Assembly: GCA_013398175.1 (NCBI GenBank)
Contig: VZRZ01006832.1
Coordinates: forward strand, 338,778-402,777
Reading direction: 5' to 3'
Source: Climacteris rufus
Lineage: Eukaryota; Chordata; Aves; Passeriformes; Climacteridae
Length of the DNA stretch: 64,000 nt
Part shown: one piece after another, positions 33,501-46,800 of the stretch
Position numbering within the stretch: the stretch's first letter is position 1
Layout of the letters: each line of letters opens with the position of its first letter
Position numbers and translations under genes: made by a program
Notes under the pieces: generated by a model
Databases searched by the model: none
Told to the model about the DNA's origin: nothing
The model's input: the letters and a program-made list of their open reading frames with translations, nothing else

Positions 33501-35480
33501 CAATCCCATTTCCTCTCTCAGGTAAACATGTTCTTCACTGGAGTGCTGGTTTCTTTAGGATAGGATACCCTCCTCTCTTCAGAGTGACACAACTTCAAGG
33601 AAAACAAAACAAAACAAAACAAAACAAAAAAAAAAAAAACAAACAAAACCAAAAAAGACCAGGAAAATACATCTCTTTATTTACTCGAAATAAACACTAA
33701 ATGCTCTGCTCCAGAAGGGTCTGTACCTATGCAGAGCCCTATGGCTCTGATGTAATCCATAGTAAAACTTTTAGAGTGAGCTTTCTGGAAAAGGTATTTG
33801 TATCCATTTTAAAAATAATTTTATTTTAGCAGAAAACCTAGGAAAATAAGTAATCAGTTTTCCCACAAATATTTACAACTATTTTATTGGCTTAATCTTC
33901 ACAAGAAAAGGCACCATCTGCATAGAAGTTGAAACAAAAGATAAGAAAGCAGAAAAAACTCAGTTATGGTTTTAACCCAGAAAAAGACTAATGATTTTCT
34001 GAACAGGGTATCAGTAACAATAAAAACCCTCAAATCAAATTACAGCTGCTGAGATAATGTAGGCAGCAAATCAAATAAAAGAAGACAGATTTTTGTGCTC
34101 TGTTCATCTTTACCTGAGCTTGCTCATTAAAAATTTGTTTCATTTGAAGGCCATTTTCCTCCCATTTGCTTCATATTTTCCAACATATGCAGAATGACAC
34201 ACGGAGGCAGTGTCTCAAATGTGTGACTCTTCATTGCAGTCTGTGAAAATTTATCCCTAGATTTTTCAAAAGCAGTGCAGTAACTGTAAATCCACTCCCA
34301 CTCTGCCTGTTGCAATGTCTTCTATCAATGACTTCCAAGACAGCATGAACTTAATGAGCTCAGGTGGCAACACCATTGACATGATGCATTTAGTTTTGAA
34401 AAGGGTGTGTAAGGGAGGGCTGCCCTATGGTGGCAGAGATCTTGCAAGCTAATGGCAGAGAGGACATTTTGCAATGACTTTCCACTAGAAGGAAGATTTT
34501 TGGGTAAACTGAAGCTTCGTGTAAGAGAATTTTCTTGTTTTGGTTGAATTTCACTCTTAGTTCACTGGCTTTTTAAAGCAGACACATTCACAGCAGGTAC
34601 GTAGGTGGGCACAGCCGGTACTTTGTCACGTTAAACCAGATTGTACTTGGTGCAATTTGACCTAATTAGGTGACTGAAGACAGCAGAGGAAACCTAGATG
34701 GGCAAGGTAGTTCTATGTGTAACTCCACTGATTTCATCTGTCATATTCAGGAGCCACAGAAATGACTTCTGGTGGCATGATGAGAAAAAGTGATGTTAGT
34801 CTACCAAATTCAATACATCTATATTCTGCATATTTACTACCTAGCCAATATCCACATACATCATGAAAAAAAAAACCAAAAAACCCTGATTTGGAAAAAT
34901 TAAAATTCCTGTATAAATTAATGTATGATGAAGTTTAAATTTTTAAACTTTAACTTGATAAATACTAATTTAACTTGTACCCACCAATTTACTTTTTTCA
35001 TGGCTAGGCTAGGAGACCTTGTGCCAAATATTTTCTGCTGGTCACCACCAAAATTCTTTACATCCCTGAGCCTCTACTTTTAGCAGTGGCAAACCAACGC
35101 CATGCCAGAGAGGAGGAGGTGATTCTGAAAAATAAACCCTTTTCCCTGCTTCTGAGGGAAAAATCGTTCAGAGCACCCACTGCTTCTGGCCTTGTGAGTA
35201 GCTGGCTGCTCAGCAGCCGAAACCTGCAACGCCACAGATGAATGAAGAGAGCAGCCTGTTCTCAAACATCTTCAGTGGATGACAAGCCATTTGATTAATG
35301 CAGCTGAATTTTCCCTTCCTTGAACCTCCTGGGAGATCCTGTTTGTGGTAGGATGTTACTGATTTTTACAGCTTCCTGTACATCCAGCAAAATATTTTGT
35401 CACATGCTTACCTGCAGGTTCACTTGTGTTTCCAATGGCACCATGGAGCAAGCTTAGGGAAACTAAGCACATGCCTGGGA
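30523..35480. other. Intergenic, with a small GC-rich islet and an AAAAC repeat
   Basis: A locally GC-rich stretch (about 30890-31060, including ggacgcaggggcgagggcgg) stands out from AT-rich surroundings. A pentanucleotide repeat lies at 33599-33657. The open frames near 31847-32472 overlap on both strands and have no known similarity. No gene was recognised. Confidence 0.45.
33599..33657 (+). repeat. (AAAAC)n simple repeat
   Basis: At least five AAAAC units are followed by an A-run and further aaac units. Confidence 0.93.
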
Positions 35481-35483
35481 GTA

Positions 35484-36150
35484 TGTCACAACCTAATGGC
35501 CTACCTGGCTTGTGGGTGGGTAGGGAAATGACTGTGGTTTGTAGGACTCCATAATATACAAAGACATGGAGACTTTTATCCTGAAACTTTCTCTATCTTA
35601 TTACAGATTAGCAAAAACAACAAAAAGATCAACAATAGCAAGTATACATATTATTAATAAAGTGAAGATATACATATATCAAGCTATTACAAATTATGAT
35701 GAGCAATCAATAACATAGTATCAATCATTAGTATGGCAGACAATATTACCAGCAGCCAATTATGTAGCAGCAGCAAAGGGGACATATGTTATTACAGGTT
35801 ACTACAAACATAATCAGTGAGGAAATTTATCAACAATACAGCAGCAGATGCACTTACAATAGATGACTTGTACAGGTATATAATACTGGCTGGTATCAAG
35901 TGAACTAGACAGATCTCAGAAGGGGCCAAACCATCCCAAAAGACAGGAGAAACTGACCCTGCAGGGGTACCCAACCATCCCCAAAGTGGTAGGACAATCC
36001 TCCAAAACTGTACCCAAAGGGAGTCCAGTAAAATACTTAGGCAGAGTCTCACTTTGGACATGATCTGCATCACCAAGCCCGGAGTCAGCCAGACATCCCT
36101 GGTGGACATCCAAGTGCTCACTCACAGTTTGTGTGAGATTTAACCTGTTT
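35484..36150. repeat. Possible LTR or other interspersed repeat (weak)
   Basis: The segment opens tgtcacaacctaatggcc and has an A-rich middle with repeated att/aca triplets, then a GC-richer end. This layout resembles some avian ERV LTRs. I found no matching terminus or target duplication, so this is only a suggestion. Confidence 0.2.
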
Positions 36151-36714
36151 AGGAAAGGAAAACAAGTGAAGCATGGGAAGTGGCTTCACTTTGGATAAAA
36201 ATGTCTTTTAGATCATAAAGGCATAAGGGGATGTAAGACATCACCACCTCAAGCGGTCAATAGGTGCTGTTAGTTTCCATTTTTTCACATATAACCATGA
36301 CCAGATAGTTCTGTTTGCTATTCCTTTAGAACCAATTTATTTTCTCAGGCTGTTTCCACTTTTTCAGACAGTAAGTTTCTGCTACAACGTCTTATTTTGG
36401 GGCCTACCAATTGTGTCTCAAGATGTCTCTGTTTTCCAGGTACCCAGCTGTACTTCAAAGATGTCGGCTGCATTTCTCAAGCATGTTTCTTTTTCGCAGG
36501 CCTCGTACCCTGTATCACAGTTCCAGGCTGGCAGGCTTTTCTATGTCAGTATTTGCAGCAGAACATTTTCTTTAGTTCAGCAATTTTCATCCTGCCACTT
36601 TTGTGGCTGTTCACATCAGGACATGCAAAGGCTTGAGGGTGCTGCGGGAGCAGAGCCCTCCATCCCAGTAGGCACCAGTGTACGTGCTGAGTGTAAGGAG
36701 ACAACAATGGCATT

Positions 36715-37197
36715 TCATTTTAATAACTGGATCTGCTGAAGCTCTCTTTTGTTATGTTCAATCAGTGGAATTATTTTCTCCATGTTGCTACTGCTTCTCT
36801 TGATAAATGCCTGCATTTCTGTATAGCAATATTCTCCCACAACAAACCTTTTTTTATATTCTCTGCCATCAATGTTCATTCTATAATTAACACCACCAAA
36901 GACTAACAGGTCCCAGCTATGCCACTGCAAAGCAAGAAGCTTTAACATGAACCACAACAGCAATGCTGAAATTGAATTATGATTACAGATGCTAGAAACA
37001 AAGATAAAAGGTACAGATGAATAGTGATCTTCACATACATCACTGATATTTGACGTGATAGAGGCTTTGATTCCTGAAGCTGTTAAGTGCATGACTCCAT
37101 GAACTAATGGAAGGGTTCTTCTCTTTCTAGAGTTAGGAAATTTTTTTTTTGCATTTGCATTTGTAGTCAATTTTTTTCTTTGAATGCTTCTAATCAT
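36715..37197 (-). other. Unassigned 160-codon ORF
   Basis: This is the longest open frame outside the known genes, apart from the N-spanning shadow of CHMP4C exon 1. The first residues are basic (MIRSIQRKKLTTNANAKKK), followed by a hydrophobic middle (ISALLLWFMLKLLALQW). The polar, charged end is EKIIPLIEHNKRELQQIQ. It lies directly beside a CR1 copy (37262-37512). No promoter, splice signal or family was recognised. It may be a degraded retroelement gene or a chance frame. Confidence 0.2.
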
Positions 37198-37261
37198 AGC
37201 AAAAATAGAGCGAGAGAAGAGTCAGAGCCAACTACAATTGTTCATCCCTGACAGATGTAGT

Positions 37262-37512
37262 GGCTTCAGTCTGAAAGGGGGCGGATTTAAATTAGCTATA
37301 AGGAAGAAATTCTTTACTGTGATGGTGGTGAGGCACTGGAACAGGTTGTCTAGAGAAACTGTAGATGCCCCATCTCTGGAAGTGTTCAAGGCCATGTTGG
37401 ACAGGACTTTGAGCAACCTGGTCTAGTGGAAGGTGTCCCTGCCCATGGCAGGGGGTTTAGAACCAGATGAACTTCAAGGTCTCTTACAGTCTAAACCATT
37501 CTGTGATTTTAT
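37262..37512 (+). repeat. CR1 LINE 3' end
   Basis: The sequence ataaggaagaaattctttac continues with gtgaggcactggaacaggttg, gaagtgttcaaggccatg, ctggtctagtggaaggtgtcc and ccattctgtgattttatg. This is a CR1 3' end in plus orientation. Confidence 0.93.
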
Positions 37513-40500
37513 GTTTGTTTAACCTGTTATTACAGACCTTCAGTGATAGAGACTCTGACATTGCTTCCTTCTCTTTGTGACAGAGTTAGAAAGGTTTTTA
37601 CTAATGTCTAAAATGAATCTTGCTAAAACTTAAGCTCATTACTTCTTGTTCCATTCCATGTGAGCATGGAAAACAAAAACTATTCTTATATCAAGTAGAA
37701 AACTTAGTTGAGTTGAACCTCAGTAAGGGCCTTGCAGAAAAACTAGTCCTTCCATTTCAACAATGAATCATGAAGAAATAAAATTTTCCTTGGGCTTTTC
37801 TTCTGATTTCATCCTACCTGTGCCCATTAACATCCCTGTAAGAACACTGAAAGGGAGTGCCAAAACCTCCTATTAAAGTCAGGACAAATGTCATATTACT
37901 TCTTCCTTAGCCATAAGAACAATTTTCCTTTTGAAGAAGAAAATACAGTTGAAATTGCATAATATGCTCTTGACATCTAGCTTGGCAAATAACAGAATAT
38001 TATTTCAGAACACAGATACTTACAATTAGTTTTTCAATTGTTGTTAGTAAAACCTGTTATTCCCTATCTTCTATCCAGTTCTCTCCCTCTCTCCTAAGGA
38101 CAGGTGTTTTACCTGAACTTTTGTTTCCTCGTGTATGTTCTCCACTGAGGTTGCTTCAGCACATCTTTAAACATCACACTGGGCAATTTATCAGCTGTGC
38201 TGAAACATCAAACACATAAGAATTTTACCTTCCAAGGTCTTCCTATCCCATCCTTCACCTAGGCTGAAATCTTGCACTTTTTGGACAGGTGTCAGTTATT
38301 ACAGATTTGCTCATCAATGAGGTTATTATGAAAAGCTAAGCAAAAGAAAGGACTGAATGTTTTGGCCTCCACATCAAACAGTTTTGCAAGTGAAGCAGAG
38401 GCCTTCCTCTTGACTGGTTCTTCCCTTATTAAGGCTGTTTATAGCCAAATTTCTTGTTATTTGACATTTTATTTTATGCCTTGGCCATTCAGATCCTATC
38501 TGTAATTGCTCAGGCTCACTCTTCATTTCCTGTAACTATGAACATGATCTCCTTTCCATTTCTTTTTCTTTTTGAATTTGAGGACAGTGGTGAAATGACA
38601 GAGGCAAGCTGCCTCTATGTTCTGTCTGATTATTTCTGTATCTGTCCTTCCTATTGATCCCTTTTGAGTGACAGCCATTCTCCCTAGCTTAATCTTCCTT
38701 CTCATCAACTTTCCATGAAATTTTAGTGATGCACTACCCTAATTTAGTCACATTTACCTTTGTGAGGTCTCTTGTTTTGCTTTCCTAATTTGCCTTTTTC
38801 TTTACCTCTTAATTGGGAATTCTCTCTCTTTTGTCCAAATTTATGCAAGCTGATTTCAATATCAGATACTCTCGTGGTGGTGAAGTAATTTCCAGAGTTA
38901 ACTTAATGACAACAGAAATTAAAACAACACCGATAAGAAACTCTGTGAGAATTAGGCACTAAAATACTCCTGAATGGCTGAATTAGAAATGTGCATACTT
39001 AATTAAGTCAGCATACCTAGCAATACCACAGTCTGAAACTCCCTGGGGAAAAGTTTGCAGTAAACTACTATAATTAGATAAGATTTCTTTGATGAATAAT
39101 AGTAAGAATGTTATGTTAATTAATTGGTGCCCTGATCTCTAAGTGCAGGGTAACAATTTTGAAAGAAGTCAACATCCTTTAACACATTAGTGGTGTAATA
39201 TGACTGAATTTCATTCACCAGGACATAAGAAGTTTTCAGATTTATAGTTTTCTTGCATGTTCTTAGGGAGACAACTTAAATTTAACTCCAGCTGTTTCCA
39301 GTAAACTGAACTCCAGTTGCTTAACCCTCCAGATCTGTGTTCCTTAGTACTTCACCAGGAAGGGGCATTTCTGCCATGACCTCCATTCTGCAACTCCATT
39401 TCTGGGCCCATTTGGATGGCCATGTGCAGCTCAGCCCCTGCCCTCACCTCTCTGTTCCCCCCAGACACTGCCCTGCCTGCCTTGTGGGCAGGCAGGCAAG
39501 GTCATGCTGAGCTCTTAGCTTTGAATCCACATGAAGTCCAATGACAGCTGCTGTTTTCCTTCAAAATGCAGTTGGATGGAAAAGATTAAACACTCTGCAG
39601 CAATCACCAAGAAGTGGGCTACAGGGTTTGTTCTTCTCTTTGTGGCAAAAGATTAAAACCACCATTGCTCACCTTCCAAAGGGTGTGTAGCCAAGGACAG
39701 GGGAGGCTCTGCTTCACCTGCTGAACTTGTTCTACTGTGTGGAAAAGTTAAATGCTGAGTGAGTCACAGAAAATAATCATGAGTCCTGAGAAAAGCAGTT
39801 AGGGGTGGAGGGTGATGCTTACTCTTCCAGCCAAAATTTGTGTTTGCATTATGCATGAAACAAATATTGCATAAAATATTGATGCAATCCTTGTGGCCAG
39901 ACCCAAACCAACGGTTCCAAGCTTCAATGTAAGAATCTAATTGCAAGACTAAAAGTCACACTCTTGCTTTCCAGTGCAATAAAACTTTTTTCATGTCAAG
40001 CATTGCAAAAGGGGGAAACTATGAGCAATCTCAAGACAAGGTACCTGAGTGCAAATGATGAGTCAGGACTCACTAGGCAAGAGAGGACATTGAACCCAAT
40101 TTTCCTCACCTTGCATGAGTGCTCCACAATAGAGTGATTTATAAAAAGAATTTGTTCCTCGTGCCAATCTGTGTTGAAGAATGGGAGTGAGCTCTGCATT
40201 TGCTACCAAAGGAGAGTCCCCAGGTGAAGGCTCAGAGCTGTGAAATCTGCGTGGAGGGAAGCATCACTTCATAGCACTGGCTCAGATATCAGTGGCTCAG
40301 AGAGGGAGGAAATTTAGTAAAATGTCAGAGCTCAGCACTTCCAGACACCTAATTTGCACAACTCCCTGACAGGTTTGCTGCTGCCATGCTCAGATCCACG
40401 TATGTTTATACGCATAATCACGTGGGTTAGTGCTTTCAAGATATTTAAATGTGTCACTCTCTTATTGCACTCATACCAGAGATAAATAGAAATATTACCT

Positions 40501-43289
40501 TTCTCTGATCATACTGCTTTCTTCTCTAAAGATAAGTTTTGTCTAAATTACACATTAGGAAAGTGAGTGAGTATAATTTAGCACTGAAATAAATTGCCTG
40601 AGGAAATCTGTAAAAAGCTTCATCACAGGAGACTTTTACCAAGACATAAGACAAATATCTGCCAGGAAAGTTGCAGGTAGAGTTTATCCAGTGTCTGGGT
40701 GGGAGGTAGAATGGCTGATCTGTGGAAGCTCTTTCCAGACATAATTGTCTATGATTCAGACACCGCTGACTGTAAAGATTGCTTCACACTGTGCGTGCAT
40801 AAAAGCCTCTTGATCTTGATAACAGCACTATATCCAAACCTATTGTGTCATTTGTAGCTTCACACTTCATAAAAGTTCATTTAGTGAAAATAGCATATAA
40901 AACCTTCCCAGCGCAAGGAAGCTAGCCCTGTGTCCAGGCAGCAGACAAGTTGCACTGGAAAAAATGAATATATCTGCTGAGTTCTCAGCAGTAGTTGTCT
41001 GCTGAGTTGTCAGTGTAGACAGAGGAATGCAGGTGATAAGCAAATGTTTACAGGGTAGAGACAACAGGATGCAGATGCTGGGGGTTCTCTTAGCTTTTCT
41101 CCCAGGTGATTGATTTGGCAGGGGCTCGATCTGCGTCAACCATCACTAAGTGATCATGCGTGTCAAGAGCACAGACATGGAGCCAGCAGGATCTTCTGCT
41201 TTGCTTTCTGGTGACAAAAGAAAAATATTCTGATTATGGACAAAATGTTCCAGGTAGTGTTTGAACGCTTTTAATCAGCTGAGGTTAGACTGAGCATACA
41301 GCTCATACAGCTTCAAAGCAGCACCTTGTGTGTCTGTCTGCATGCCGTAATCCCCAAATCTCTGGTTAGGACCAAATCTTTCTGGTTAAGACCATTATTT
41401 CTTATTTGGAAACTCATGTCTCCAAAAGCTGCTCAGTTTCCTTACAAAGAACCTGCCTCTCTTTCTACACATAAATGGGTCATTAATTGCCTTTCCTCCT
41501 AATTGCAGGTCTGTACATGGAAGACTTTTGAAGCTTTTTATGCATAAATGTCATTATATTTCTGCCAGAAGGATGACTAAGAAAACAAAGCGAAAGACTG
41601 TAACTATCCTCATAAGCTGATTTTATATATCTCAGAATAAAAGTATCTTTAAACTGGTTTCTGCAGAAAGACCAGCCACAGAGTCATATTGAAGGGGATT
41701 TTTTGCTGGTCTTTACTGAGAAGTGTGTTAAGCATTGACAGCAATAAAGAAGCAGCAAGTTGAAGAAGCCCATCTTACTGTGTTTGTCAGAGGAGGTCAG
41801 AAAAAGGCAACAGGAAGGATCAGGCACCAGAAAGACTTGGACTGTGAAGAAGGGAGGTTGTTAAACAGAGATGAGAAAACTGAGGGCATATTTAATATTT
41901 CCTGAAATGGTCAGCCAGGTTCTGCAAAAACTAAAAAATGTGAACATTCAGTGAAGACAGAACAAGAAATCATACATTTAAACTGCAGCAAGAAAGGTTA
42001 ATTCTTATAAGAAAAAAATTCAGAGAATGTGGGAAATATCTACTCACGAGTTGTCAAGAACAAGTTACGCAGATACCCATCAGAAATGCAGTGTTAGTGC
42101 TCATCCCTTCAGAGCCAAAGAGCTCTCAAGGTCCTTTCCAGCCATATTGCCTGACTTCTATACAACCAGAAGCAGATTTGACAGAAGATGTTAGCAACCA
42201 GAGGAAAATCCAACTAAGAACTTTAGAAGATTGTTCTCATGTGCTGCTTTGTCTCATGAGATTGAAGGTCCCTGGGACAGTGTCTGGATATAAAAAACGA
42301 ACAAACATGGAAGCAGAAACCAAAACTTTTACTTATATGATAAGTGTAAAGACACTTAAAGGTGGAAACCAAATGTGCTTTCATTACTCTTGGGCTTGCT
42401 GCAGAGTTGGAAGATGTCTAAATATTTATGGTAACAAGTAATGGTAGGTTTCTCACTATCTGCCGTGGCACCAGGAGGGAATGGAGAGGTTCTCTAATCA
42501 TCAGTATGCAACACTACCACAGCAGTCAAGATCCCAACAGCTGCAATGGAAGCACCACCAGGGCCCTGGCTATTAATTATGGAGTTAGTCAAACCTTTAA
42601 CAAAATGGTAGAATTGAGATCACATACAGAAAATCCTAATCTCAAAAAGGTGTGTTGCACCAAATGCAGTGATTTGGTTTTTGTCCAGATGAAAGTGTGA
42701 AAAATTGTTGCTAAGACATTCATGAAGGCAGCCAATGGTGCCTATTTGTTTCTGCAGGTTAGCTCATGGAGCTGCCAGATGTGAACCACTGGGAAGAGGA
42801 TGGAGCAGTTACACCACCTGAACACGGAAGTTTTTTCTTTTTTGTCGCTGCTTGCACAGTCAGCAAAAAGCCTGTAGTGAATTCAACTGGCTTGTTAAAA
42901 CAAGACCTGCTGATTTTCTGATCTCAGGTTTTTGGCCATTCTCCCTCTACACTCAGCTATGTTTGCAGCAAAATGCAAGCGGCCCAGCCCAGGCATTTTG
43001 TAATACAACCAAACTCTTTACCTGTTATGCAATGCTGGAAAAATACAAAAAGATGCTCCTGTAAAAAAAAAAAAAANNNNNNNNNNNNNNNNNNNNNNNN
43101 NAAAAGCCCAGGGTCAGGGTCATACTGACCAGAAGAAAATTTGAAACTGAAATTTCCCAAGTGTTCTGGAACAGCTGGGGTGAGCTAAGAGGGCTCACAG
43201 GTGCTCACTGAGCAACTGGAGAAATTGGACCCAAGTTGCAAAGCAGGAACTGACATACACAGAAATATGTGTGCACACCTGGGCAGGAT
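37513..43289. other. Intergenic, nothing coding recognised
   Basis: A 9-bp inverted repeat (39473-39481 with 39487-39495, five-base loop) was noted. Near 43062-43076 an A-run of at least 15 runs into a 25-N gap (43077-43101) and then aaaagccc. This could be the tail of a retroposed sequence whose body would lie to the left, but none was identified. The open frames at 42091-42441, 42428-42700 and 42852-43064 have no family I recognise. Confidence 0.4.
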
Positions 43290-43866
43290 GCTGTGGTTTA
43301 AGTCCAGCCAGCAGCCACTCACTCACTCCCCCAGCAGTGGGATTGGGGACAGAATCGGAAAGACAAAGGTAGAAAATTCATAGGTTGACATAAAGACAAA
43401 AAAAAGCCAAAAGCCATGCAGACAAGTAAAGCAAAGCAAAGCAAGGAAGGAATTCACTGCTTCCCATGGGCAGGCAGGTGTGCAGCCATCTCCAGGGGAC
43501 AGAGCCCCCATCACGTGACAGTGACTTGGGAAGACAAATGGCTACACTGCAAACATCCTCTCCCCACCCTCCTTCTTTTTCTTCCCACTTTATATACTGA
43601 TCAGGATGTCACAGGGTATGGACTATTGCTTTGGTCAGTTGGGGTCACCTGTCCTGGCTGTGTCTCCTCCCAGCCACTCAAGCACCCCCAGTGCCCTCAC
43701 CAGCGTGGCAGTACAAAAAGCAGAAAAGGCCTTGGCTCTGTGCAAGCCCTGCTCAGCAATAGCAAAACCATTTCTATATTATCAGCCCGGTGTTCAGCAC
43801 AAATCCAAAACACAGCCCCATACCAGCCACTGTGAAGAAAATTAACTCTACCGCAGCCATAGGGCA
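43290..43866 (+). mobile_element. Solo LTR of an avian ERVL-type element
   Basis: It begins tgctgtggtttaagtccagc and contains the blocks I associate with this avian LTR family: ctcactcactcccccagcag, gggattggggacagaatcgg, cttcccatgggcaggcaggtg, a TATATA at 43591-43596 and ggtcagttggggtcacctg. Near the end come gcagaaaaggccttggctctg, cagcacaaatccaaaacac and gaagaaaattaactctac. The exact 3' end (near gggca, 43866) and a target duplication are unclear. No internal retroviral sequence adjoins it. Orientation follows the TATA box. Confidence 0.75.
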
Positions 43867-46800
43867 ACCAATGTGTGTCCCAGCCGGCTCCAGGGACTCT
43901 GACTCCTGCTGCCTGGAGCACAGTGTCTTGTCTTAGGTCTCTTTCCTTTAGAAAGCAACACAGATGGTAGGAACAAAGAACACGAGGCAAAGGTGAGCCC
44001 ATAGAGGTGTCACCCACAAAAGCCAGCACACAGAGAGGAGAGTAACTGAGCATGGTTGCAGGCAACTCAAAGCAGGCAAGGAGTGGAAGAATCCCCTCAC
44101 AGCTCAGATTTACCTGATTTTTACCCAGATCAGGGAAAAGCTCATCCATACAGTTAAAGACCAGTTCTTTTGCTGGAGTCAGATAATTTCTTGCTTGTGC
44201 CAGAAAACAGCTAGCAAGAAATTTTTGATGTCCATATCTGGCATAGTTTGAAATGGGAAACCCAGGCTAAATTACTTTCTAGCCATAATTTGACAGACTA
44301 AGGCCCCCTTTTAAGACTAATGACCTAGCTGAAAATCTGTAGGGCATTGTGGAAGCCAGCTGTCTCAGCCTACGTCCCCAACGATGTTCTGTTGTGCATG
44401 AACCATATTTTGGAGCCAAAAAGGAGAGATAAGAATTAGTGGGTAAGAGTTTTGGGCCTTTGCTATTTTTAGGAAAATGTTTCTTTCTAAAAATGCTGTT
44501 AAATTCCGTTGCTCCTAGTTACTAACTGTTGAATTACAAGTGGGTGATACCGAGTGTGATGGCTGCTCAGTAGTAGTGTGTAAGATTAAGGCAGGGATTC
44601 AGGCTTGTAGGAGGCTCCTGAGTTTAGACACTTCAGTTTTCAGTGCTTTTTAAAATAGCCAATAATTGCCAAAGAAAATCACACCTAAGTTCACTTTTAT
44701 ATGTGTGTGCTCTGCCTGGATCAGGCAGCCCTCATTCAGCATGATGGGTGTTATTCACACTGTTCTTAGAGGCCTTTCCCTGTCCATGTATTTTATAATT
44801 CATCCACAGTGAGTCAGACCCTTTCTCTAGAAACTTTTCTCTGCTTTTGCTCCTTGTTTCTGATTGTCAGTTTGACAATAATATACATCTTGTTTATCAA
44901 GAAAATTAAACCCCCTTTTTCCTACTTAAGCCATTAGTCTGACAGCATAATTTGGCTTCATAAAGATCTGCTGCCTTCTTTTTATGGCTGAAGTATATCT
45001 CTGCCAACAGTACTGCTAACTGTACTAAGTTTATCTCAATCTGCAGAATGTTTAATAAATTTCTATGCTTTCTTTCTTGGTTTCGAGGACTGTTGTTTTT
45101 TCTTCAAAACCCAGTCAGAAGCCAAGAAATTGTACTTACAACTTCTGTCTGAAGAGTGTGTTTCTCACTCTCCTTGATGCAGAGAAATTCAGAATACACT
45201 GAAGACACAGAGGTAAATGGAAAGAAACCAACTATATCACACAAAATAGGTTTATTTTAAGGTAATTTCATTTTAGGGGATGGTGAGAGAAGCAGAGAGG
45301 CAAGGGACTGGTGAATAGTTTTGGGTTTATTTTTTTCTGTCTGCTCAGTGCTCTATCACAATTTGTCTCTGAAATGCAAAAGTATCTCTCGTTACTGGAC
45401 GAAATTAGAGAGGAGTAACTTGGGCCCTGTGGTTTTATTTTTCATGTAGTAACAGAAGGCCAAGTTGAAAGAGCCTGGGAATTGTTTTTCAAATAACCTA
45501 CACAGCTATTTGTGTATACATGCAGAGTGTATGAAGGTGAGAAACCCTTTTGAATCTGTTATTATGATGATATCAGAAAATTATTGTTATATCATTAGTA
45601 ACTTTAGGGTTTCTTGGTTAATGGGTCCAGTGGGTAGCTTATCTTGTCTGCTCCCCATCTTCCCATTACCAGCTCACTGGATCTACCTCTGGGTCTGCCC
45701 ATCCCCAGAAGACCTCATCCTGCAGCAGAGGCTGCAATGCCACCAGTGATGGGTGAAGGGAGTGAGACAACACACATGGCTCACGCTGCGAGTGTGACCT
45801 GAGAAAGCCAGGAGGGGACAGAAGTCCAGAGTCATGGCTACCATGGCAATAATACAGGTAGCCAATGCTTCTGGTACTGTTGGGTTTTCAGGATGGCCAC
45901 ACTGCCTGTGGCTGGGAACCTGCCCAGTTCTGGGAGCTGACACCCAATTTCATTTGAATGAGCCACTGCCATGTCCAGGCCTAATGCCTGGTGGGAAGCC
46001 CTCCAAGCAGAAGTGAGAAATCCAGCTCACCAGGATCTTGCTGCAGCCCGCAGAACTCATGGACACACTGACAAAACTGCAAGTTTTGAAGCTGCTGTTA
46101 GAATTTCTGTGATTTTGGGCAGAGGGCCATTTACCTCATAAGCAGTAGCCCACCGGGCTGATGTACTTGCAGATCTGTGTACATAAAAGACTGAAAATCA
46201 AAGACAACCTTGGGAGACCTGAAGTTAGTCCATTTCTTTTCCTACAGATCAGCTGGTCTGTAAATACTGTTATCCTTACAAACCCCACCACTCTCTTACA
46301 TGTCTTTGTGGGTTTGGGTCAGAAGAAATTAACAGTCTCCTGATGGTACAAGGCAGGAGACTAGGTGACACAACTGGTATTAGCAAAGACATGGTCACTC
46401 AGCCTGTCAACACCAAGCTCTGACTTCTCACACTATAAATAAATAAATATATATGTAAGGAAACTCAGTGTAATTGGTCTGCAACAGAAAAACAACGCCA
46501 ACAAACAATGGTGGCCTCATATAGCTAATTTAAAATATATGTATATTAAATTAATAAATTAGGTGTTATTTCTTTTCAAGTACACCTTTTCAGTGGGGGT
46601 TTAAGGGTTTTTTTGTAGTCAGTAAAGCTATAAACTCAGATTTTAAATAAAAGCCTCTGTCTCCGATGGGACTTGAAGGAAGATATGAGTGTTGAAAAAT
46701 GCAGGTAAACCCATCGGCTGGAAATGCTGATAGCAGAGTAGAGATATTCTGTGCAGATAGCATGGGGAATAACAGCAAAACTAATGGAATCAGAAAAGAG

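Noticed and set aside
39473..39495. 9-bp perfect inverted repeat with five-base loop
   Set aside because: Too short and isolated to call an RNA gene or terminator; expected by chance in a window this size.
43416..44149. Frames of 139 and 150 codons near 43.4-44.1 kb
   Set aside because: They overlap the ERVL-type LTR and lie on both strands; LTRs of this family are non-coding.
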